From Zygnema cylindricum (taxonomy: Eukaryota; Streptophyta; Zygnematophyceae; Zygnematales; Zygnemataceae), in the NCBI GenBank assembly GCA_037447655.1, contig JBBHKE010001736.1:1-62000 (forward strand): a stretch of DNA of 62,000 nucleotides, given 5' to 3'. How positions within the stretch are numbered: position 1 is the first letter of the stretch; every line of letters starts with the position of its first letter. Shown here one piece after another: positions 1-13,309 of the stretch. The notes below the pieces were generated by a model. It ran no database searches and was not told the origin of the DNA. It worked only from the letters and a program-made list of their open reading frames with translations. Made by a program: the position numbers and the translations under genes.

Positions 1-121
1 GTGTAGTGGGGAAGAAGACGAAAGTTTTAGATCCGGAGGTACATAGTAGCGGGAAGTAGGAAATGGCGTGTAGTGGGGAAGAAGACGAAAGTTTTAGATC
101 CGGAGGTACATAGTAGCGGGA
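1..121. repeat. Tandem duplication, 67-bp unit
   Basis: Bases 1-54 are repeated exactly at 68-121, giving a 67-bp period of just under two copies. The left edge of the window cuts the array, so more copies may lie outside. It sits upstream of the first visible LysM exon, either in an intron or in the promoter side of that gene. Confidence 0.9.
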
Positions 122-473
122 TTTGCCGTTTTTTAAAGTGAACACTGTGAATCGTTATTAGCGTTTAGAAACTATTAGTGTTATTAATGCTAATTTGAGC
201 TTTGCAACATTTCAAAAAAAAGTTTAATTCTAATTGATCCATAACGCATTCTCACCTGTGTGCCAGGTCAGCAGCAAAATAACAAACTCACAGAATCCTG
301 ACTTGTCATTGGAAGTAAATTCAAAGGGCAAAATGGACCTCGGTTTCTCACATGCTACGCAGTAGTTCTCTTGATTAGTGAATCAGTTTGAATTGTTTCT
401 GAATTTCATTTTTTGTTCACCACGTGAGGTTTGAAAAATGCTCTAATCTGTACATCCTGGTTCACTTTTGCAG
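122..473. other. Intronic or upstream sequence of LysM gene
   Basis: AT-rich non-coding DNA. The exon that follows begins with two bases of a split codon, so a coding exon must lie further left and this stretch is probably intron. No signal-peptide exon could be found here. Around 140-165 there is a short match to the TACACCG-type terminal repeat seen elsewhere in the window, probably a relic. Confidence 0.5.
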
Positions 474-2446
474 CTGTCATCATCAGAGGGGCCCTGAATT
501 ATTATACTGTGCCAGAGAGTGGAATCGTGACCTGCAATGCTATCGCTAGTGCGTATGGAGTCCCAAAAAGTGACTTTGCAAAACAGAACGCGGTAGCGAC
601 ATCTTCTCATTTATTTCTATTTTATGACTTTACTCAAATTGGCGTGTTTGATAAGCCTCCAAAAGCTCACTTCCCAATGTTTAGAAAAATACGCCAACAA
701 TGCAACTGCTCCCAATGTTAAAACTTGCAAATGTTGATTTAAAGTTGAATGGTAACTAGCTCATGTTTTGCATTCCGCTAGGAGCATGTTTCACTTCTTT
801 TCATTCAATGTTTACCCTGTCTTTACTAAACTCATGATTTTTTTTTCACTGGCTGTGCTTTTTTTTTTTTTAGCTCATTATACATTCTGTTCATTCATCT
901 AGTGTCACTCCGATAGGAAAAAGAAATAATTAGTATTAATTGAAATATCTGATCAACAAAATAGAGATGAGCAGTACCTTACGCGGATATATGTGGCTAC
1001 AATTGGTTTTCTTTCCATGAAACATAAACTGATTAAAAATAAACATGGAAAGTCGCTTTGTCATGAAACGATGCTTATTTTCATTTCTCGATTTGTCTTT
1101 CGCCTCGCCTATTTTTTCAGGCACATGTGCATGTAAAAAGAGTTTCATTTAGTTAAAAATAATGGTGGTTTATTGACATGGGCCCATGAAAAAAGCACAC
1201 TCTAGATAGTGTCGGACACCGCAAGCATTCCGTTTAGTTAATCTCATTGCACTATTTTTTGGAATTGCAGAATCTTGACTGCAGCATCCCATTGCCTCCA
1301 GGGACAAAGGTTAATGTGACTGCTTCTCGGAACTGTTCTCTTCCGTACACAGTCGTTGAGGTCAGTTATTCTTTTACATTGCGGTAACGGCTGATTGACG
1401 CCAATGTACTACCATTTCTTTTTTTCACCAATGCATGGGAGAATATTTTTTTAAGAGATTTACTTTGAGCAAACCAAAAGTTTCTTGAATTTTCCTCTAA
1501 TTTTTTTATGATCTTCATCCGGTTTTGCATGATGTTCAACCATAAGATATGTTTAATCATAAGCGAATTCTGATGCTTGCAGGATGACAGCTGTGATTCG
1601 ATTGAAGAAATGTTTAATCTGACGGCTCTCTCCGGACGAGATTCACCAAATCCAGATCTTGACTGCTCCGAGCTTCAGCCTTTCCAGCAGGTTTGGGGAA
1701 TTTTATGCTAATATTAGATGAACAATTCTGAACAAAAAGTTTAATGCACTTGAAAGTTGAGAAATCACGAAGACCACTAAAAATTTATATTTTATCCATT
1801 TAATGGATTGTTGGTTTTCCAGGTGTGCATCATACGAGGAGATCTTCCGTACCCCTTACCTTGTGTGAAGTATTATGAAGTCAAACCGGAAGATACATGT
1901 GATTCTATTATTGCTAATCTTATGGATCCTGATGCTGAGAAGCTTGAGAATACCGTGACTTTTTACACTCTCAACGTGGGAATATTTTGCTCACGCATCG
2001 ATAGTTCTGTCACCTCTGTGATGGGTCACAACGAAGAGGTATGTCACAAGAAACAACAGGCCAAAACAAGAGTTTGATATTGTGTGTGAAGTCAATAACA
2101 CAATCTATAAATTTGGACTCGCACATTCTGTACTGATTTACATAATCCGTGCATGTTTGGTTGACAAGAGAAACGATGGTTGTTTCTATGAATTCAGGTT
2201 TGCCTTAGCGCTGGAGATTTGGAAGCGATTAGGGTGAAGTGCACGACAGCCAGCCGGAAGGCTATCAATTTGCTTGGAGGGGCCGATTGCGCGGGGCTGA
2301 AAAAATGCTTCACAAAGCGCCCTAATTCGAAAAAGAAAGACACGTTCAAAAACTTAAACGGTTTTGCATGTACACCCAGCAACTTGAAATCTATTCGGAG
2401 CAAACCGAATCCCACTATCTGTGTTTCTAATCCTGGCCCGTGTTAA
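474..2446 (+). CDS. LysM-repeat protein, 3' part (5 exons, 5' end outside window)
   Basis: Five exons join in frame: 474-592, 1271-1360, 1583-1690, 1823-2038 and 2198-2446 (stop TAA). All introns have GT-AG borders, and every junction after the first exon is phase 0. They give 259 residues. Three LysM-like modules follow one another: the first begins YYTVPESG, the second CSLPYTVVEDDSCDSI, the third CVKYYEVKPEDTCDSI. Each shows the YxV start, an I/L-rich helix and a cysteine-bounded close such as LDCSELQPFQQVCI. LysM domains bind N-acetylglucosamine polymers (chitin, peptidoglycan), usually outside the cell. The last 45 residues are a basic, lysine-rich tail with several cysteines, not part of a LysM fold. 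No kinase domain or membrane segment follows, so this is more likely a secreted or apoplastic LysM protein than a LysM receptor kinase. The signal peptide should be in an exon left of the window. Confidence 0.8.
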
Positions 2447-2865
2447 TGAGCATGTAGAGAGTGTAGCTGAAGTATCACTTTCTCTGGTTTAACCGGGTTT
2501 AAAAGAATAAAAAAAGGTTGTAATTTGACTAACAAAATTGATGTCGAAGGAGTGGTGGTCACCTAAGAACCATTGAAGTTTCGACACTGTTAGAGCTCCC
2601 CTGGTGCCACTTTTGAATATGCGATGGTTATTCACATTGGAGGTTGTTTAGCCGATAATACTTCGTAGAAAAGAGATCGTGAGTTAGTTGAATTGGAGTG
2701 TTATCCTTCTAATACTTTGTGTTACTGTGTTTAATTCGGTCATATCAGTTTGATAGAATTTATTTATGACGATTAAAGAAGCATAAACACGAATGAGATA
2801 TCTAAAATATATAGAGAGAAAACCCCAAAAAGTGTGAAGGGTATGAGACTGAGAGCGCGACACCT
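2447..2865. other. 3' flank of LysM gene
   Basis: Non-coding. An AATAAA-like polyadenylation signal lies near 2504 (AAGAATAAAAAAA). Beyond it I see no coding potential up to the plastid-like fragment. Confidence 0.5.
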
Positions 2866-2980
2866 AGCTGCTACCGCTGTATTTTTTATCTACCCAATTG
2901 GTCAAGGAAGCTTCTCTGATGGTATGCCTCTAGGTATTTCTGGTACTTTCAACTTCATTTTTGTGCTCCAAGCTGAGCAC
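2866..2980 (+). pseudogene. psbA: Plastid psbA fragment in nuclear DNA (NUPT)
   Basis: About 115 bases translate in one frame to a stretch of photosystem II protein D1, including [20 protein letters not shown] and ending LQAEH. This is the D1 part around the third to fourth transmembrane helices. Similarity stops sharply on both sides: downstream the frame runs into unrelated sequence and stops. The D1 gene proper is about 1060 bp and plastid-encoded, so this is a nuclear integrant of plastid DNA or a relic of one. A few residues differ from the usual protein (FFIYP, NFIFVLQ), as expected for unselected DNA. Confidence 0.8.
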
Positions 2981-4065
<1,085 letters not shown>

Positions 4066-4793
4066 GGGTACTTTCCCATGTGATAAAGTAAGGGTTTTTT
4101 TTTTTTTTTTCCTCCAAAACTTAGCCCGCAACGAGAGAATTCGCAGCCGTACCAACAATATGAAATTATCATAGTACAATTTGCGCCGACTTGAAACTTT
4201 AGATGTACTACAGTTTGTCGTCTAGTGTGTTTTGACCCACTTTTGCGTCCCTCCAATTCATCTTCAAACTTCTCCTCAAATCACCTCGCAATGTGATTTT
4301 ACCTTAAGTTTTTTGATGTGAGCGATTAGGTAGACATTGTCGCACCCGCCTAAAGGTTTTTGAAATTTTTTTTGCGTTGGGTACCTAAAAAAAATCCACT
4401 GGACGTTTACACCTTGTATACTTTTTTCCATGCACTATTTTCCGTACATGGACCGTGGAGGGGTCTCGACCAACGGGCGCCATTTCGTCAAAAGTGAAGT
4501 CCGTGAAGGCGTTTTTTTCTCCTTCCCCCTCCCATTACCACGCCTATCTCACAATTCTTGCAATGAAAAATGGCAAGAATGGTATCACATAAAACATCTC
4601 TGAAAAATACTACTTTTGATTGTCTTTGGGCGTATTTTTATGGCAAATATAATGACAAAGGACGAAAAAACAAAATCGTGAAACCATGGCGTAAAAGTTT
4701 TGGAATTAATGACGTTGACAATATCATAACTAACCGTGATGTCAAAATGTCACCAACCCTAGACATCTACAATGTCACCAGAAACCTTTATAC

Positions 4794-5451
4794 CATATTT
4801 CAAAAGTAGGCGTTTTTATGGTAGGCCTTTGGTAGGCGCACAAAACTTGCCACAAAACTCGCGTAGAGTAGGCATACTCTATGTGTGTGCGTTTTGCACA
4901 CTCTTGTATGAACGTACCAATCTGACATATGATCATAGTACAGTGCACGCCACCGGACAATTTTTTTTGCGAACTGACAGCGTAGGATGACATTCCGCGG
5001 GAAAGGGTAGGTTTTGGTACTATTTTTGGCAGTGTGGAATATTTTTTTTTTATCGTCCCATACTGCCTGGTTGGTCAATTTGAGGCTTTTTTTAGTGTGG
5101 CCTTCAAAATTGCAGATGCTAATATGACAGATAGTCCTATCGTAAGTTGTGTTATGGGCTTTTCATGTGATCTTCTTAGATCGCTACTTTGATCAGCGAT
5201 CATCCGATTGTCCAAATCTGACGGTTTAAATAAAAAAATACCTCAAAACTCACAGAAAAAAAAAATTGTCCGAATGTTTTTCAAAATTTAGACATGACGT
5301 TTAATTCTCTATTGATCGATGTGCTACTCAACCCTGTTACTATTTTTTTTCGTTTTGTGACCCATACAATATGGGTCATAAGGTCATATTGTATGTTTTA
5401 CATGCAATAGGCATATTGTATGGGCCTACATTCACCTACTTTTGAACTATG
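4794..5451 (+). mobile_element. CATAG-family MITE (diverged copy)
   Basis: Ends are CATATTTCAAAAGTAGGCG and the complement-matching CACCTACTTTTGAACTATG. It is the same family as 39844-40299 and 42695-43189, with the same internal hairpin around an ACAATATGGGTC core. Flanking octamers (CTTTATAC and CACTAAAC) match at only five of eight positions, so the copy is older. It lies inside the GGGTA-TIR element. Confidence 0.75.
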
Positions 5452-5540
5452 CACTAAACACTAATCAATTGTCGCAAGTTTATTAGTTGTCTACAACCGT
5501 CACAAATTACACCCACGTCAACATCCGTCACAAAGTAAAG

Positions 5541-6053
5541 TACACCGCGAATCGTAATTAGAGTAATGAAAAAATTAGAGTACAAAAACTGAAAAATACA
5601 ATTAGAGTAATTAACGCTAATTTATGTGATAGAGCCTTTTCAACTACGAAGTTTACTCTAATTTATTTAAGTACTCTAATTTGGCACGCTAATATCCTCT
5701 ACTGTAAATAAGGTATCCGTACAGAATTTGGCAAAACGTACAGTTTATCGTCACTATGACGTTTGCACTACGCGGTTTGTTACAACGCAGATACATGATA
5801 ACGGCCTGTATTTAATCATTATTTGTACTTTTTTACTTAATAAAGTACATTTTTGCACGGTCTAACACAGTCCGTACTCCACACTATTAAAAACGAACCT
5901 ATAATAGAATTAAAAACGCTAATTAAGAAATTAAACTTTACCTTAAATAGAATAATGAAAAAAATAGAATCGTTTACTCTATTTCATGTGATAGAATCGA
6001 AATTCCGAGCGACCGAATTAAAGTAATTTACTCTAATTACGATGCGCGGTGTA
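5541..6053. mobile_element. TACACCGCG-TIR MITE, copy 1
   Basis: Terminal inverted repeats of about 26 bp: TACACCGCGAATCGTAATTA at the left and its near-perfect complement ending GCGCGGTGTA at the right. A second copy in the same orientation is at 39012-39515. The interior is dominated by ATTAGAGTAA / TTACTCTAAT motifs. If the true target site is TA, the element begins CACCGCG, which would fit a Tc1/mariner-like MITE. No coding sequence. Confidence 0.8.
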
Positions 6054-6159
6054 GCGATTTCATTGCGTTACATCGGAACGCTCTGAAAGCAGTACGGAAA
6101 ATCTTCGCTAAAAAATAAAATAACAAGACTAAGTTTCCGTTACATGGGAAATTGCCTTT

Positions 6160-6786
6160 AGCCGCATGGGGCCGTATCCTTAGCTGGATTCTTGTCCGTA
6201 TCAAATAATTTCGTGTCCGTATTCATCCACTATGTTCTTTGCGTTGAGAGACAGTTGGCAGATCCGCAATTTGTACCTTATGTCGTATCTGTAATTGTAC
6301 TTTCTGACTGCCAGATATTGATAGATTTACTCAGGCTAAAAGATGAAATTTTCAGGTATAGCTAATAATTTTCAGGGTAGCTATGTCGTGGTTTATAAGA
6401 TTCATTTTGGAAGAATTTAAACATTCTCTCTCTTTTATGTTGATTAGTGCGATTTTGCCGCACAAATCTGTTTGAAACATCTTAACGACGCACATCCAGA
6501 TGAATTCACACCGTCAGAAAACTCAAAGGTCGTTTACCTTCGGAAACGACGGCAGGTGCTTTTCGTGCGCATGCTACGCCGTTTTCGTACGCTATCCGAA
6601 ATGTTAAATGCGTCAGTCTTCGTCAAACACAGTTGTCACGTTTGTCTTTAGTCAGGTTTTAAAGTAACGCCGATGGAGATGGTTTTAACGGATTTAAAGT
6701 CCTGCAAAACAAAACGATTCCCCAATTACATGTTCTATGTAAATCATACGGAAAACAGTTAAATCGTACGGAAATCCTTCGATACT
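6160..6786. other. No recognised feature
   Basis: Non-coding, no repeat partner seen elsewhere in the window; it ends where the 7-kb duplicated block begins. Confidence 0.4.
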
Positions 6787-7773
6787 AGTTTCGTCTCTAA
6801 TGCAGATGGTCCACAATAACCTCCTCGACGACAAATAGGGTTAGGGTTTCACCGTCGAGGGAGTGGCAATGATTGGAGAAGTTGACTTTTTTGACTTGAC
6901 AGAATGGAGAGTCAATCATATCGCATTTTGTCTCATGTCACGTCATTTTGTGGTTAGGAGTTGCGGCAGCGAGAGGAACGATGTTATCCGAAATTTAGAG
7001 TTTTTGGAATGTATGGAATTAATGTGGATACTCGTCATTTGAGTCTTATTTCGGAGTTTATGACTCAGGAGGGACGTTATTGAGCGCGTCATCGGGTCGG
7101 GATCGAATCGATCGCTTCTCCTTTTCAAAAAATGGGTTTTGAAACTGCGATGCACTTTTTAACGGATGCGACTTGACAAGGACGACAAGGATTGTTTGGA
7201 GTCTCCTTCTTCTCGAATCGTCTTCGGGAGGATCATAAAGGCGGGAACCGGGTCTTTTGGTTTGTTGCAACAATATAAGTTTAGATGAAAAAAATGCATG
7301 GATGTTTTTGTTTGTAAATCGCTGAAAAACACACACAGGCACTTAACATATCCCTGGAGTTAAACGTGAAAGGGGGTTAAACGAAGGAGTTAGAATCTTT
7401 GAGGAGTCATATTCAAAAGTAGGACTAAAGATTGTGAAAGGTCATCAAGAAGTTGACAAGTTTGTGAGACTTTTAAGCCAAATGGCAATAAAAATGGTTC
7501 GATGAGAATATATTGTGATTTTTTGAAAATGGTGTTTGTGTCTTATTCAACAGTTGTCATTTTCCAACGGTACAAAAGGAGAGGAGGTGAGATTTTACAG
7601 TCGATATCTTATAATCAGTAGCACCGTATGTTGTCTTATAATTTGTTTATAACAACAACCATCATAGACACTTGTACACTTTGCAAATATTTAGCTGTAA
7701 AACGTTTCATTTTCCAAAAATATAGTAACCATCAAAGAATGAATGTATACCATTGTGTAGGGTTTTTAATTAA

Positions 7774-8706
7774 GGGTATGTTCCCATGTGTTAAAGTACG
7801 GGTTATTTCTTTTTTTTTCGTTCAAAACAGACCATGCAACAAGAAAATCTTTTGTACAAAAAAAAAATTGAAAACCATAGCACAATTTGCGTCGGCTTGA
7901 AACTTAAAATGCTCTATCCCGTCGGCTTGTTCTTAGAGACCCACTGCGACATTTTTCCTTCTCATTTCCAAGATTTACATGAAAGCGACTCGAGAGTCAA
8001 TTTTATTTAAAGTAACGGTCAGACAACGAATAGGATTGTGTTTTTCCACGTGTTGTAAATTTTTATTTTTTTGTGAAATGAGGGGTGCACAAGAAAAAAC
8101 AATCGTCTGTTTGCAACCTTTACGGAATTTTCAGCTGTACCTGGTCAAACTTTTTTCTGTGCGGGGTCTCTGGCAACGGATGTCATTTCGCAAAAGCAAA
8201 ATCCCCGGCGGCGCCTCTTCCCCTCTCCCTCTCACACTACCGCTTCTATCTCACACTTTTTGGAATGATACCCGGCAATAATGGTATAAAATGAAAGAGC
8301 TCTAAAAAAGAGTTATTTTTACTACCTTTGGGTGCAATTTGATGGAAGGTAGAGTGAGAAAAGACGAAAAAACAAAATTGTGTAACTATGGCGGAAGTTC
8401 CGAAATGAGTGACGTCAGCGCTGTCACAAGTGAGCATGACGTCAAAATGTCACAAAACCCTAGATCTCTACAATGTCACAAAAAACTAGGCGTTTACAAT
8501 TTGTCGATATTTTGCAAACGTCACCAATTGTTGCGAGTTTTTAAGTCGTCTACAACTATCACAAATTGTACCTACATCGACAACCGTCACAATTTAAAGT
8601 AATGATTTCGGTTTCGAACATTGGAACACTTCGAAAAGTACTACGGAGAATCTTCACAAAAAAACAAAATAACATGACTAACTTTCAGTTACATGGGAAT
8701 GTACCC
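7774..8706 (+). mobile_element. GGGTA-TIR element, 933 bp
   Basis: Begins GGGTATGTTCCCATGTG and ends ACATGGGAATGTACCC, an inverted pair with two or three mismatches, flanked by TAA on the left and TTA on the right. Copies: 20486-21419 (inside block copy 2) and the longer 4066-6159. The open frames inside it carry no recognisable domain. Non-autonomous; possibly PIF/Harbinger-like. Confidence 0.7.
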
Positions 8707-11087
8707 TTACTAATCACTCTGAGTGGAAAGTAATAGCATCACTTGTTGAAATATATGAAGAATAGTCATTTTTGATCTGTGTACAAGTAGAGGAGGATAT
8801 GTTATCTTATGGTGTGTTGATAACAAAATCTCTCATTTTGAAAACAGAGGAATGAAAGGAGTAAACATATTGAATAAAGTGAGTGAATCGAGAGACAGAG
8901 ATGCATAATTGTCGATTACTTATTTTCAAACTGCTGTATATCTTATTATTGTCTCATTGGACGTTTAATTCCTTTTGTGAACAGTTTGTGGTGTTGCGCA
9001 TGTGTGACTTGGATCACGAGAGTCGTGTCGTGACAGCTTGTTAACCTAAAATTAAACATCATACTCAACAAAAAAACAAGAAGTGTTCTTTTTTCCAGGT
9101 TGGATGCAATATCAAAATTGTAATAGTATATGCCATAGTTTCGCTCGTGTATATACTAAATATATTTATTTGACATTCATCACGGTAATCATGTGAAAAG
9201 TGAGAACTTACAGATATCACACTAGTTGGATTGTATCTCGTCTTCCTTAAAAGCATAGGACAGTCTGGAAGAAAGGGCGGTCCATTTTAGTAGTGACAAT
9301 ATGGCAATTTCAATAATCATGATTTTATAAGACGTTGTTAAACCGCAATAAATTGCATGCGGAATTAATTGGTAGTACACAGCAAAGCCCATCCCAACCA
9401 AAAAAAAAATTTGCCAAAAATTTAGCGCATGGTTGAATGCCTTAAATGTCCTATTTACTTAGCAAACCCCAAAAAACCCCAAAAATGAAAGAATTATTGG
9501 AATATCCAAAACAAAGCCAAATGCTCTTGGAAACATGAAACAAATAAAAAATTTAGTGATTAGGACTCAAAGGATTTTTTTGTCCCAACATACTAGTATT
9601 TTTAAGCGTTAAAGTTTTTTAATATATCGACATAGAACTTGTAATAACACGATATAAATATTTGGGAAGGTCGCTACTATACCGACCGATCTTCGAGAAT
9701 TGTATTCCAATTGTTTAAAATTGACGTAAAGTTTGAAATGCAACACTAATAAAGATCAAGCTGCTTTGCCCATTTTAATTCCCCTCTTCAAAAATACTTT
9801 CACTCATTTCCTTGGAACACACAAGAATTAATTGCGACAACCATACCGTGCTCACCGTACTTAAGCAATTGATGCTCAAAGATTATGGCTATCTATACGG
9901 TTCGGAATAATAACAAAATGTACCAGAATCGCGTACGAAAAAACAATCTCCGCAAAGAACAAATATACTATGACCGTCCATGAAGGAGTCCAACTATTGG
10001 TTTATGGTGAACGACATTTGCACAAAGAGCTAACCTAACAAAGACACGTGGAGCACACTGGTGTAAATTGTACAGTAGGCGGTTAGAAACCTCTAAAAAC
10101 ACTTTCATCTACCTCTAAAGGCACTTCACACGTGTCGCAAACACAAAAAAATCCCAACTATATACGTGCAAAAGCATGGAAGTTACATCGTAAATCGATT
10201 ATTGTGTTACTAACACTATATCCGCGCCTCTAAATTTTAACCCTTGAACCTATGGTAGAATTAACAATACTAAATTTTCCTTTACGTTACTACAACTATG
10301 GTTAAATTAGCCTCAATTATACTAATTTAGTGAGTTTCTAAATAGTGTGGTGTACCAAAAGTGTTCAAAATTTGGTATTAATGTACAAACAAAGTACAAG
10401 AAAACGCTGTAGACATAAGAAAGTGAGTGGCGTCGACACGTAAAATCCCACTCATATTTGATTATTAACAATAACGACAGGGGAAAATAGCGCGAACTTG
10501 TTCTTATATGTTCAAACGTAGACTATGTGAATAAAGACTATAGTGGCGGTTGTATGGGAATTTTTTGACTCTAAGTCATGAAACCCAATATAGCGTTGAT
10601 AAACTAACAGTTTTATTAACATTGATTATATCTCAACACTATAAGCTATTTAAGGTGTAATGTGCAAGTGTTGACCTTCATGAACACTAAAACACCTAAT
10701 TAGGTCAAAGATCTATCAAGGGTTAATTGTACGACCGACATTAGTGGATGTAATCCTTTGACGAGGGGTCATTGTTTGCAGTTTGTAAACAAATTGCTTT
10801 AATTTGAAAGGTACCACGTAATTTAAGATCTGATTTTGAAAACTGTCAAAGATTTTTCACATCCACCAATTTGAAGTAAAAATCTTCATTTGCTGGTTGT
10901 TTATGGTTTTTTAGGGTTTTTTAAGTACTTTCTTACCAAGTCATTGTACGAAAAAATACATAAATTGCGTGACTAAAGAGCGTTGGCAAAAGGGTTACGA
11001 AATAATTTTCGTATTTTCGTTTGGGTTTGGTAGACTCATGTCCACTTTGTCCAAATGTAATACAACATGCGCAATTTTTAAGAATTA
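8707..11087. other. Interior of block copy 1, no gene
   Basis: Non-coding sequence shared with 21420-24764. It contains the TCATT pentamer at 10941-10945 that is the unoccupied form of the solo-LTR target site in copy 2. I see no other feature. Confidence 0.5.
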
Positions 11088-12105
11088 GGGTACGGCCATA
11101 TGTACTTGTAACTTAGCGAACTTACTTTGTTTTTAGCGCGGATCCGGCAGATCCGGATTTGAAGTGTCTTTTATGTATTTACTCCAAATTGTTGCTTAAC
11201 TTTGTGACGATTGTATACGTCGACACTCCCTTTCACGACTATTACCGTGTACACACACCATGTTTTTCGCAACTTTTTGAATTGTCGCACAACAAATCGT
11301 AATTTTTGAAACGATTTGGTATGTCTCATGCCTTTTTGTGACATTGTAAACGTACAACTTTACAACCATGGTTGTACAACATGCATTTGGGTTTGCCTAT
11401 CCTGTTCGGCCGCCATGGATGAAAATATATTTCTTTAGGCCCTTGCAAATAGACTTTTTTCATTGCGCGTTTATTGTATTCTTCCCAACGTCACTTGGCT
11501 CGAGCACGTGCAGTCGCCTTGAGCATTGAGCATTTTGAAATGGCGAAAGTATCGCTCTGGAAATTTTCTTTCGCTCCCCCTCGCTGCACTTAAAGCCAAC
11601 TTGTGGCAAAATGCGAAATAGTGTAGCTCAAAAAGGTGAATGGGGCTCAAGGTGACAAGGGCAGTGAGTGCGAGCAGCATAAGCGACTCCAAATATTTTT
11701 CACCTTCGCATACTTTCCACCTTTCCGTGAAATGAAATTGCACCATCAAGACCATTTCAAAAAAAAGTCGTACAAGGTGTATGCAGACAAAAACGAACAA
11801 CCCTGTAATTTTGTACGTTGTAAAAAAATTTACAAAAATTATCACACGTGAGAATGTGTTTTCCTATTTATGGAAACGATTCTACTTTATTTAAAACACA
11901 TAAGTGATGTCTTTTATGATATTGTTGAATATGACATGACATTGGGACAAAAAAACGCAAGACGACAAATTTCGTACGTCCTAAGTTCGAGGATGATGCA
12001 AAATGCTCTACAAAGTTGCTATTTCTTCGTACAGTTGCAAATTTAGCAGTATGTCGCTAAGTTTTAAGGGAAAAGGACAGAAAAAAAACCCGTACCTAGC
12101 CACGT
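11088..12105 (-). mobile_element. GGGTA-TIR family member, reversed
   Basis: Read on the minus strand its start matches the head of the family (a run of T, then a CTTAAAACTTAGCG block), and its other end carries the GATCCGGCAGATCCGG block seen, complemented, near 41275. The left border is TTA followed by GGGTACGGCC. The right border near 12105 is approximate. Copy 2 of the block has the equivalent at 24765-25760. Confidence 0.55.
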
Positions 12106-13299
12106 GGTGTAATTCTGTGAGCTCAATTGGTACATAGAATGTCTAGCTTATATGAAGCCTCTAGGATAATGTTTGCATTTTTGAATTTGGCAATGAATAA
12201 GTGCCACCCTGGCACGCAAAAACTCAAACCCAATACACCCTGTGTAGCGTGGATTCCCCTAAGTCTGCAGCAAAAAGAATCACTGAAATTTCTTACCTGA
12301 GCATTAAGTTATGGCTATTTCAAAATAACATATTTAAACAGATGGACTTTGGGAGAGAGGGCTTTCAAAAAATTACTTGTCCTAAGAACCTACTCATAAC
12401 TCCTCTGCACCAATCAAAACATCGTAAGCTAAATAATGTACATACAAAGTACGGTAGCCGCCGTACTTTATGTTCAAAAATATTCAGCACCACTCTCGGT
12501 CTGCCATGTGGCAAATAAAGAAGTAGTCTCCATTCTATCCCTTTTTTCTCCGATATTCTATAGGATGGTGCCACGTGTCATCTTCCTCCACTTTGGCGAA
12601 AAGCTCCCAGAAAAACCTTTCCGGCATGTTGACACTCACGCGTGGCGTTCGTTCGTTATTTGGCGATCAATGTTCGTCGTTCGATCTGATGGTGGGCCGA
12701 ATAATGTTAACCGTTGAAATTCAACAGTCATTGTTCCGTGTTGACCGCTGAGTATCTACGGTCCTCATCTCGTTTGACAATTGAAATTCCGTCTTAGTTT
12801 AAGAATCGTTGATCGCGAAACGACATTTGATTTCGTTTTTTTCATTTCGTGTTGTACACTATTGCGGTAGTGTATATTCCATGTTTCATTTCGTTTCGTA
12901 AGCCGCTAAATGGAATGTGTCACCATTTCACTCTTTAAATACTTATCAAATACAACGTGGGTATCGATTCATCAAGACCTTACTGCTATTCCGTACGCCT
13001 GTCATCCGAAGGTCATACGATCAAATCTTGTTACTGGCAGCCTATCTTTTGCAAGAGATCTGTTTTCTGCCTGTCTTCTCATCTTCCTGAGGTAGCCATG
13101 GCTGCCTACCATCTTTGGCAGGATCTTTGTCTTTTGCTTGTCTTCTCATCTGCTAGAGGTAGCCATGGCTGCCTGGCAATTCTTAGTAACTACGACAAGT
13201 ATGAGAACTGTAGAATGCTCAAAGACTGACTAAAAAGATAGACAATAAAAAACCCTAGACTAACTAAGAAGATAGATGATAAAAAACCCTTTTTCAACA
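12106..13299 (-). mobile_element. Copia LTR-like terminal region, copy 1
   Basis: On the minus strand the copia RNase H frame stops, a purine-rich stretch follows, and then TGTTGAAAAAGGG begins at 13299, the layout expected at a polypurine tract and 3' LTR start. The region has diverged relatives at 25761-26986 and about 43690-44620, supporting LTR identity. Its other end is obscured by the reversed TIR element at 11088-12105, so the full LTR length is unknown. Confidence 0.5.
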
Positions 13300-13309
13300 G
13301 TCTCTTTAT

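Larger units (their letters stand above)
4066..6159 (+). mobile_element. GGGTA-TIR element with two nested MITEs
   Basis: Starts GGGTACTTTCCCATGTG and ends near TACATGGGAAATTGCC, an imperfect inverted pair. The first 730 bases match the related elements at 7774-8706 and 20486-21419, including the shared stretch from about 4630 to 4770. The element is about twice as long because it hosts the insertions at 4794-5451 and 5541-6053. No transposase frame is visible, so it is non-autonomous. The ends recall PIF/Harbinger (Tourist-like) MITEs, but a clean 3-bp target duplication could not be shown, so the superfamily is open. Confidence 0.55.

Noticed and set aside
11471-11845. Minus-strand frame of 124 codons in block copy 1
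   Set aside because: In block copy 2 the same frame is cut to 81 codons by changes, and it lies within a TIR element; no domain.
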